Shown piece by piece: positions 1-5,121 of a DNA stretch of 6,039 bases; position 1 is the stretch's first letter; every line of letters begins with the position of its first letter. The position numbers and the translations under genes were made by a program. The DNA is from Sphingobacteriaceae bacterium UBA2059 (GTDB taxonomy: Bacteria > Bacteroidota > Bacteroidia > Sphingobacteriales > Sphingobacteriaceae). The notes beneath the pieces were generated by a model. It worked only from the letters and a program-made list of their open reading frames with translations, did no database searches and was not told where the DNA came from. The DNA lies in NCBI GenBank assembly GCA_002332615.1, contig DDAL01000027.1:10388-16426 (forward strand), given 5' to 3'.

Positions 1-32
1 GCAAGTGTTGCTATTATAAGCGCTTTTCTCAT
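1..32 (-). CDS. possible N-terminus of an exported protein (partial, runs off left edge)
   Basis: An ATG at 32-30 on the minus strand opens a frame that reads MRKALIIATLA up to the window edge: a basic start followed by a hydrophobic run, as in the n- and h-regions of a signal peptide. It lies 54 bases downstream of the carbonic anhydrase stop on the same strand, so it could be the next gene of that run or have its own promoter. Only about ten codons are visible, so neither the protein family nor the cleavage site can be given. A competing reading is the C-terminus of a plus-strand membrane protein (ASVAIISAFLII, stop at 37-39). I prefer the minus-strand start because it continues the local gene direction and has a clear signal-peptide pattern, but this is tentative. 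Confidence 0.4.
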   Translation of the reverse strand, partial: MRKALIIATL

Positions 33-86
33 TATCTAAGTATTTAGGTGAATCCTACTGTAATACAATAAAAACCAAGCTTTTGT

Positions 87-722
87 TTAGATATCGAGGT
101 TGTAAATCTTCTGAATGTTTTTTAAATCTTGCTCAAAGTCTATATTCAGGTCTATCAGGTTTCCTTTCTTAAGATCAAAAACCCATCCTGCCACTTTTGG
201 ATACCCTGTTGCCTTGTAACATCTTTGAACTTCTGCCGTTTTGATAACGTTCAGACACTGTTCATTCACATTTAATTCTACCAACCTGTTATATCGTTTT
301 GTATCGTCGAAAATCTGGTCCAACTCATCCTGATGAAGCCGATAGACATCTCTGATTGTTCTCAACCAGGGATTAAGAATACCTAGATCTCTGGACTCCA
401 TGGCAGCTTTTACCCCGCCACAATTGTAATGGCCACATACAATTATATACTTTACTTTTAAATGAACAACAGCATAATTGATCACTGACATACAATTAAG
501 ATCTATACTGTTTACCAGGTTGGCAATATTTCTGTGAACAAAAACTTCGCCTGGCTCCAGGCCCATTATCTCATTTGCAGGCACCCGGCTGTCGGAGCAC
601 CCAATATAAAGGAATTCCGGTGATTGTGATCTGGCAAGATCTTCAAAATAACCAGGATTGCCACTACTTTTTTGTTCAACCCATTTTTTGTTGTTTTCAA
701 ATAACTGTTCGTATGTGATCAT
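87..722 (-). CDS. can: beta-class carbonic anhydrase
   Basis: Zinc enzyme that interconverts CO2 and bicarbonate, probably in the cytoplasm, since no signal peptide is visible. The 211-residue length is typical of bacterial beta-carbonic anhydrases. The family motif CSDSR is at 42-46 and the second zinc motif HYNCGG at 98-103. By family knowledge the zinc ligands are Cys42, His98 and Cys101, with Asp44 and Arg46 as the catalytic dyad. The FVHRNIAN segment (61-68) and the C-terminal GWVFDL strand (179-184) also fit. The Trp39 that helps form the non-catalytic bicarbonate site in Haemophilus/E. coli-type enzymes is Tyr39 here, and the Tyr181-equivalent appears to be Phe182, so bicarbonate inhibition may differ (inference). 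The gene follows ldh by 25 bases and is probably co-transcribed with it. It may supply bicarbonate to carboxylases. No SulP-type transporter gene is next to it in the window. The start is supported by the N-terminal length and the short gap to ldh, not by a clear ribosome binding site. Confidence 0.95.
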   Translation of the reverse strand: MITYEQLFENNKKWVEQKSSGNPGYFEDLARSQSPEFLYIGCSDSRVPANEIMGLEPGEVFVHRNIANLVNSIDLNCMSVINYAVVHLKVKYIIVCGHYNCGGVKAAMESRDLGILNPWLRTIRDVYRLHQDELDQIFDDTKRYNRLVELNVNEQCLNVIKTAEVQRCYKATGYPKVAGWVFDLKKGNLIDLNIDFEQDLKNIQKIYNLDI

Positions 723-747
723 ATAAATTGTTTGATAGTCTAAGCGG

Positions 748-1668
748 TTATGCTAGCGTACGTATTAGATCTTTTAGTTTATCGGCAGATGCTGTAAGCT
801 GGCTTTTTTCTTCTTCATTTATCTTTATCTTCAATGTTTGGCGTACTCCACTCAAGTCAACAATGCAGGGAACACCAATATAAACGTCTGATATCCCATG
901 AAAATCATGGACCAGGGTTGAAACATTTAATACCGCGCCTTCATTACGTAATATGGCAGTGCAAATTCTGTCCAAAGCTAAAGCAATGGCATAATAAGTT
1001 GCACCTTTAGTGTGAATTATTTGAGAAGCGGCATCTTTAGTGTTTTTAAAAATTTCGTCTTTTTGTTCCCTATCAAGATTAACTTTTGATCCTGCAATAT
1101 TGCTCAACGACCAGAGAGGCAGTTCAGAATCGCCATGCTCGCCAACAATGTGTGCATGAACGCTTCGAGGATCTACCTTAAAATGCTCACTTATAAGATA
1201 TCGTAATCTGGCACTGTCTAACAAAGTTCCGGATCCTATAACTCTGTTTGATGGCCAGCCTGACTTTTTCCAGGTGAAATAACTTAATACATCTACCGGG
1301 TTTGTTGCAACGAGAATAATACCTGTCTTGTTGTACTTTAAAACCTCCGTAGTGATGGATTCAAACACAGCTACATTTCTTTTGAGAAGGTCAATTCTTG
1401 ACTCGCCAGGCTTTTGCGCTGCTCCGGCAGTAATTATAACAATATCAGCACCGGCACAGTCTTCATAGGTGCCTGCCCAAACGTGCGCTTTGCCTATAAA
1501 GGGTAACCCGTGATTCATATCGAGCGCATCTCCTATCGCTTTATTTTTATTACTGTCTATAAGCACTAACTCATCCATCCTGCGCTTAAGCATTAGCGTA
1601 TAGGCCGTGGTAGAACCAACTGCTCCTACGCCTATGACTACGATCCTTGTTTTTTTTGAGTTTATCAT
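748..1668 (-). CDS. ldh: L-lactate dehydrogenase (NAD-dependent)
   Basis: Cytoplasmic enzyme reducing pyruvate to L-lactate with NADH (reversible). The 306-residue protein covers the whole family. The Rossmann motif GVGAVGS is at 13-19, and Asp38 at the end of the second strand selects NAD over NADP. Gln85 in the segment AAQKPGESR (83-91) is the lactate-dehydrogenase specificity residue; malate dehydrogenases carry Arg there. Arg91 belongs to the mobile catalytic loop. Asp151 and Arg154 bind substrate, and His178 in VGEHGDSELP is the proton donor. Thr in GATYYAIALAL also matches the pyruvate pocket. Arg156 and His171 align with the fructose-1,6-bisphosphate site of Bacillus enzymes (Arg173 and His188 there), so activation by that sugar is plausible but inferred. 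The gene sits between serC (24-base gap) and the carbonic anhydrase (25-base gap), which points to an operon. No ribosome binding site is evident. LDH-like malate dehydrogenase is the main alternative and is argued against by Gln85. Confidence 0.95.
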   Translation of the reverse strand: MINSKKTRIVVIGVGAVGSTTAYTLMLKRRMDELVLIDSNKNKAIGDALDMNHGLPFIGKAHVWAGTYEDCAGADIVIITAGAAQKPGESRIDLLKRNVAVFESITTEVLKYNKTGIILVATNPVDVLSYFTWKKSGWPSNRVIGSGTLLDSARLRYLISEHFKVDPRSVHAHIVGEHGDSELPLWSLSNIAGSKVNLDREQKDEIFKNTKDAASQIIHTKGATYYAIALALDRICTAILRNEGAVLNVSTLVHDFHGISDVYIGVPCIVDLSGVRQTLKIKINEEEKSQLTASADKLKDLIRTLA

Positions 1669-1692
1669 ATCTGTCTTTATTGTATATTAATA

Positions 1693-2760
1693 TTATCCGT
1701 AAATACTTTCGAAGTTCCTCATAATATGTACAAGATGCTGTACTCCTTCCAGAGACATGGCATTATAGATTGCTGCGCGGAATCCCCCTGCTAGACGGTG
1801 CCCCTTTATTCCTGAGATGTTGTGTTGCTCTGCATAATTAAGGAAAAGCTCCTGATGTTTTTCTTTTACTGCTGTAAAGCAAACATTCATCCTGGAACGG
1901 TCGTTTACAGCACAGGTTCCTTTAAAGAGCGCATTTCGGTCGATTTCGTCATAAAGGAGTTTCGCTTTAGAAATATTTAGGGTTTCCATTGCCTCCACGC
2001 CTCCGTTTCGTTTTAACCACCGAAGATTAAGCAAACTCACATATATTGAAAACACAGGGGGGGTATTATACATGGATTGGTTATCTCTGTGTTTACGATA
2101 ATCTAGCATGGATGGCAGCTTTCTGCAAGGATGTTCTATAAGCTCATCTTTGATAATCACCAACGTAGTGCCCGCCGGCCCTACGTTCTTTTGTGCTCCG
2201 GCATAGATGAGTCCATAGTGCGATACATCTATTTTATAGCTGAATATATCTGAGCTCATGTCACATACCACAGGAACGTTTACTTGCGGACAAGCAAATA
2301 GTTCGGTACCATAGATGGTGTTATTAGATGTATAATGTAGGTAGGAACATTTTTCAGGAAGTGTGTACTCTTTGGGAATATAGGCGTACTTGTCCTTTGC
2401 CGATGACGCCACCACAGCTACCTTTCCATACAATATGGCTTCGTTAATAGCTTTAGAAGCCCAGATGCCAGTGTCAAGATAGGCCGCTGTTTGCCCCTGA
2501 GCCAGCAGATTGGCGGGCACCATACTAAATTGCATACTTGCCCCACCTTGGAGGAAAAGTACTGAATACCCGGTAGGAACATCTAGTAATTCTTTTACAA
2601 GATGTACTGCTTCTTCTAGAACTCCTTCAAACTGTGGTGTTCTGTGTGATATTTCGAGTATGGATAAGCCGGTATCTTCAAAATCAAGTATTGCCTCGGC
2701 CGCTTTCTTAAATACCTCTTGTGGTAAAATGGAAGGACCGGAACTGAAATTATATATCAT
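1693..2760 (-). CDS. serC: 3-phosphoserine aminotransferase
   Basis: PLP enzyme that transfers the amino group of glutamate to 3-phosphohydroxypyruvate, the second step of serine synthesis. The same enzyme can serve vitamin B6 synthesis through 4-phosphohydroxythreonine. The 355-residue length is normal. Family motifs run in order: NFSSGPSILP (4-13), EISHRTPQF (36-44), FLQGGASMQFSMVPANLL (69-86), TGIWASKA (97-104, with Trp100 stacking on PLP in relatives), YTSNNTIYGTE (143-153), Asp167 contacting the pyridine nitrogen, and AGAQKNVGPAG (187-197) with Lys191 as the Schiff-base lysine. NTPP (232-235) and the phosphate/carboxylate-binding Arg322 and Arg328 in the C-terminal segment are also present. 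It is first in the minus-strand run ahead of ldh. In many Bacteroidetes serA (phosphoglycerate dehydrogenase) is its neighbour, but none is in this window. The start is followed at once by the conserved N-terminal motif, so it is secure. Confidence 0.97.
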   Translation of the reverse strand: MIYNFSSGPSILPQEVFKKAAEAILDFEDTGLSILEISHRTPQFEGVLEEAVHLVKELLDVPTGYSVLFLQGGASMQFSMVPANLLAQGQTAAYLDTGIWASKAINEAILYGKVAVVASSAKDKYAYIPKEYTLPEKCSYLHYTSNNTIYGTELFACPQVNVPVVCDMSSDIFSYKIDVSHYGLIYAGAQKNVGPAGTTLVIIKDELIEHPCRKLPSMLDYRKHRDNQSMYNTPPVFSIYVSLLNLRWLKRNGGVEAMETLNISKAKLLYDEIDRNALFKGTCAVNDRSRMNVCFTAVKEKHQELFLNYAEQHNISGIKGHRLAGGFRAAIYNAMSLEGVQHLVHIMRNFESIYG

Positions 2761-2868
2761 TAGATCATGATTAAAAATAGAGCCTTAATATCAAATAAAT
2801 TAAGGGTAATACTTTAAAATAGTTTTAACATATTCGTTTTACCGTTAATAAGTTCTTAAAATTAAACT
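2761..2868. promoter_or_regulatory. divergent AT-rich promoter region, serC / methyltransferase
   Basis: A 108-base, very AT-rich gap between two divergently read genes, so both should have promoters here. Compared with the Bacteroidetes pattern (TTG about 20 bases before TAnnTTTG), the best -7-like match toward serC is TTTATTTG at 2799-2792 (minus strand, one mismatch), and toward the methyltransferase TAGTTTTA at 2820-2827 (one mismatch). Neither has a good TTG at the right distance, so exact promoter positions are uncertain. No clear Shine-Dalgarno sequence precedes either start. A two-codon frame ATG-ATC-TAA (2768-2760, minus strand) ends on the serC start codon. Confidence 0.35.
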
Positions 2869-3555
2869 ATGGATGTACTGGGCAAAGCACTAAAAGATTT
2901 TCATTTTAATGAATTGCCCTCCAAGCTTTGGATACGCAATGAGTATGGAGCCCCTGAAGAGATGCCTCTCGATACTTATTTCAGAGATAAAGAGGAGATG
3001 CCAGAGCTTGAACTTTGCGCATTGGGCACTTGCGTGGGTCATATATTGGATGTCGGTGCAGGTGCGGGAAGCCATGCGCTGGAGCTTCAAACGCGCGGAG
3101 CTGTTGTTGATGCGCTGGATATTTCGGCAGGGGCATGCACCGTGATGCGCAGAAGGGGCGTAAGGAGTGTACTCAACACCAATATATTTGATTTTAAGAG
3201 TCCACATTATGATACCTTATTGCTCTTGATGAATGGCATCGGTCTATGTGGTGATCTTAATGGCCTGAAGAGGTTTTTGAAACATGCTAAATTACTATTA
3301 AAGCCGGGAGGTAAGCTTTTGTTTGACTCGTCTGATGTAGATTATCTATATAAGGACGGCTTTAAGCGGCCGGATGCTTATTATGGCGAAATCGCCTACC
3401 AGTATGAATACAAGGGCTTAAAAACGGATTGGTTTAAATGGCTGTATATTGATTTTAACACACTTTGCAGCCTGGCCAATGAAGACGGATGGCTTGCGCA
3501 ACAGATTTATAAAGACGAGTTTGATCAATATTTATGTAAACTCACTTTGAAATAA
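2869..3555 (+). CDS. class I SAM-dependent methyltransferase, substrate unknown
   Basis: A 228-residue soluble protein with the seven-stranded methyltransferase fold. Motif I is HILDVGAGAGSHALEL (58-73), the glycine-rich SAM-binding loop. Asp84 in VDALDIS is the acidic residue expected to bind the SAM ribose. YDTLLLLMNGIG (114-125) matches the strand-4 region, and LLLKPGGKLLFDSSD (142-156) matches the strand-5 region. The roughly 55 residues before motif I and the aromatic C-terminal part (DAYYGEIAYQYEYKG and the WFKWLYID stretch) would shape the substrate pocket. Nothing in the sequence names the substrate: small molecule, lipid or protein are all open. It is a single gene, divergent from serC and overlapping the end of the convergent lipoprotein gene by 14 bases. 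The frame-shifted readings inside it are shadows. There is no signal peptide, so a cytoplasmic location is expected. Confidence 0.85.
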   Translation: MDVLGKALKDFHFNELPSKLWIRNEYGAPEEMPLDTYFRDKEEMPELELCALGTCVGHILDVGAGAGSHALELQTRGAVVDALDISAGACTVMRRRGVRSVLNTNIFDFKSPHYDTLLLLMNGIGLCGDLNGLKRFLKHAKLLLKPGGKLLFDSSDVDYLYKDGFKRPDAYYGEIAYQYEYKGLKTDWFKWLYIDFNTLCSLANEDGWLAQQIYKDEFDQYLCKLTLK

Positions 3556-4162
3556 ATGCAGTTAGTAGTTTTCGGGTTACTTTTTTATCAATAGTGATGT
3601 ATCCGGGTAGCTTAGATGCATTGGCTCCCTTGCCAATAGAAGGACGGATTTTAAATGAAATAAGACTCTCTTCCGTATCGGCCCCGCTACCAGGAGCACC
3701 TATAAGGTTCATCAGCTTTGATCTGCTTTGATTTTCAGACACAAGATTAAATATGTTGGCGTTTAGATCAATAGGCACAACAGTGCTTCCTCCGTTTGCA
3801 TCAACCCTGACCGGGTGGTTAATAATGCCTTTAAGAAATTCTTTTCCTTCAAACAATACCATATAATCAAAACTGTTGATGGCAGCTGTTTTAGCAGTAG
3901 GGTTTTTTATTCGGAGGTTTATTTTGCCGCTTAAAGGAATATTCCGATTCAAAAAGCCCATTGCCACTCTAGGCGTGCTCGACAAGTCGAATTCCTTAGT
4001 TTTTATGATTTGCAAAAGATTGAGGCCAGATATATAAACGCTATCCGCCGAGGCAAGTTCGTATGTACATTTTTCAAATACCCTGGCTTCCTCTAATTGC
4101 GAATTAACGTTACACCCTGCAAGAAACAGACTTCCTAAAAAAAACAAAACTAACCTTCTCAT
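3542..4162 (-). CDS. putative lipoprotein with LEA type 2-like domain
   Basis: A 206-residue protein beginning MRRLVLFFLGSLFLAGC, a short lipoprotein signal peptide with lipobox LAGC, lipidated at Cys17. The mature protein is therefore membrane-anchored in the envelope. Residues after Cys17 (NVNSQLEEA) lack an obvious Bacteroidetes surface-export run of acidic residues right after the cysteine, which slightly favours a periplasm-facing location (inference). The segment at about 83-106 (LRIKNPTAKTAAINSFDY onward) has the pattern of LEA type 2/WHy domains: a conserved NP, then alternating hydrophobic strands, then a polar VVPIDLNAN strand at 128-136. In known proteins this fold is linked to stress or desiccation tolerance, but bacterial envelope members mostly lack a defined role. 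It is divergent from the PPK2 gene and overlaps the methyltransferase 3' end. The domain assignment rests on pattern memory, so a hypothetical lipoprotein is the fallback. Confidence 0.65.
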   Translation of the reverse strand: MRRLVLFFLGSLFLAGCNVNSQLEEARVFEKCTYELASADSVYISGLNLLQIIKTKEFDLSSTPRVAMGFLNRNIPLSGKINLRIKNPTAKTAAINSFDYMVLFEGKEFLKGIINHPVRVDANGGSTVVPIDLNANIFNLVSENQSRSKLMNLIGAPGSGADTEESLISFKIRPSIGKGANASKLPGYITIDKKVTRKLLTAFISK

Positions 4163-4239
4163 GTGTTATAAACGTACCGGCGGTTTAATTGTTACGTCAG
4201 GTACTTTAATATAAATATATTGAGTTAATTAGTCTTATT
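4163..4239. promoter_or_regulatory. divergent promoter region, LEA-like lipoprotein / ppk2
   Basis: A 77-base gap that must hold the start signals of two divergent genes. Toward the lipoprotein gene, TATATTTA (4219-4212, minus strand) and TACGTTTA (4175-4168, minus strand) each match the Bacteroidetes -7 pattern TAnnTTTG at all but one fixed position, but no TTG stands at the usual distance; the second is also very close to the start. Toward ppk2 the best guess is weak. The region also holds a GTACC (4174-4178) / GGTAC (4200-4204) inverted repeat and a small ACCG-G-CGGT palindrome (4176-4184), which could be protein-binding sites or chance. Confidence 0.3.
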
Positions 4240-5121
4240 ATGACAGAGTCTCTGACGGAAAAGTTTTTTGTTAAAGAAAATACAAAGGTTTCACTTAAAG
4301 AGCTTCCTACGAGTTATCACGGCGATTTAGAAAAGGAATCGTCAAAGGAGCTGCTTGAACATTATAAAAGCGAACTTTTTGAAATGCAGGAAAAGTTCTA
4401 TGCTTGGAACAGTAAATCACTCCTGATCATTTTTCAGGCCATGGATGCGGCAGGTAAGGATAGCGTTATAAAACACGTGATGAGTGGCTTGAATCCGCAG
4501 GGATGTGAAGTGTATAGCTTCAAACAGCCTAGTTCTGAAGAGTTGGATCATGATTTCCTTTGGAGACATTATAAAGCACTCCCGGAAAGAGGCAGGTTCG
4601 GCATTCACAACAGGTCGCACTATGAAAACGTATTGGTTTGCAGAGTGCATCCTGAATTGATTCTTAAAGAGAATTTACCAGGGTATGAACGTATCGATAA
4701 GATAGATCGCCAACTTTGGGAGAGCCGCTTTAAAAGCATCAACAACTTTGAAAAGCATTTACATGAGAATGGCACTACAGTTATAAAGTTCTTTTTGAAC
4801 GTATCCAGGGATGAGCAAAAAAAGAGATTTATAGAAAGGATAGATGATCCAGCCAAGAACTGGAAATTTTCGGCTCAGGATATTAAAGAGCGTCAGCTAT
4901 GGGATAAGTACATGGAATGCTATGAGGATGTTTTCAGCAATACATCAACATCTTATTCCCCCTGGTATGTAATTCCTGCCGACAAAAAATGGTTTACCCG
5001 CATTGCGGTAATTGATATTATTGTCAATACGCTGAAAGCAATGCCTTGCAAATATCCTGAGCTTTCAAAACAAGAAACATTGGAACTTAAGAACATAAAA
5101 ACACTTTTGGTAAGCAGTTAG
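4240..5121 (+). CDS. ppk2: polyphosphate kinase 2, class III-like (polyphosphate:nucleotide phosphotransferase)
   Basis: Cytoplasmic P-loop enzyme that moves phosphate from inorganic polyphosphate to nucleotides. The 293-residue single-domain length fits one-domain PPK2. Walker A is IFQAMDAAGKDS (64-75) with Lys73. HVMSGLNPQG (79-88) and HDFLWRHYKALP (104-115) follow, then the Walker B-side motif NRSHYENVLVCRVHPE (124-139). The lid region includes EQKKRFIERI (192-201), NWKFS (207-211) and DIKERQLWDKY (214-224). NTSTSYSPWYVIPADKKWF (234-252) closes the core. This order and wording closely resemble, from memory, the Cytophaga hutchinsonii class III enzyme, which phosphorylates both AMP and ADP; that dual activity is inferred here, and class I (ADP-specific) is the alternative. 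One oddity is His123, where Phe usually precedes NRSHYE. The gene is divergent from the lipoprotein and overlaps the stop codon of the outer-membrane gene by 4 bases. Confidence 0.94.
   Translation: MTESLTEKFFVKENTKVSLKELPTSYHGDLEKESSKELLEHYKSELFEMQEKFYAWNSKSLLIIFQAMDAAGKDSVIKHVMSGLNPQGCEVYSFKQPSSEELDHDFLWRHYKALPERGRFGIHNRSHYENVLVCRVHPELILKENLPGYERIDKIDRQLWESRFKSINNFEKHLHENGTTVIKFFLNVSRDEQKKRFIERIDDPAKNWKFSAQDIKERQLWDKYMECYEDVFSNTSTSYSPWYVIPADKKWFTRIAVIDIIVNTLKAMPCKYPELSKQETLELKNIKTLLVSS

Larger units (their letters stand above)
30..2760 (-). other. probable operon serC - ldh - carbonic anhydrase (possibly extending past the left edge)
   Basis: Three complete genes lie head to tail on the minus strand with gaps of 24 bases (serC to ldh) and 25 bases (ldh to carbonic anhydrase), too short for separate strong promoters. 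After the carbonic anhydrase stop a 54-base AT-rich gap leads to the possible next start at 32. I see no convincing GC-rich hairpin with a T-run in that gap, so readthrough is possible. Co-transcription is inferred from spacing only. Confidence 0.6.

Noticed and set aside
60..86. Possible terminator after the carbonic anhydrase
   Set aside because: Only A/T-rich pairing around AAGCTT with a short T-run; no GC-rich stem, so not supported as an intrinsic terminator.
549..562. Perfect inverted repeat GCCTGG-CT-CCAGGC
   Set aside because: It lies inside the carbonic anhydrase coding region (around LEPGE) and the two-base spacer is too short for a stable hairpin loop; explained by codon choice.
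748..1668. Malate dehydrogenase as the identity of the second gene
   Set aside because: Gln85 rather than Arg at the substrate-specificity position marks a lactate dehydrogenase.
2510..2770. Plus-strand open frame opposite serC (86 residues)
   Set aside because: It is antisense to the conserved N-terminal part of serC, with no recognisable motif; a shadow frame.
2890..3207. Open frames in other phases over the methyltransferase (minus 2890-3207, plus 2909-3145)
   Set aside because: Their translations have no domain pattern, whereas the main frame carries clear SAM-binding motifs.
4417..4856. Minus-strand open frames opposite ppk2 (4417-4650 and 4620-4856)
   Set aside because: Antisense to the conserved Walker A and Walker B regions of ppk2, with no independent coding signal.
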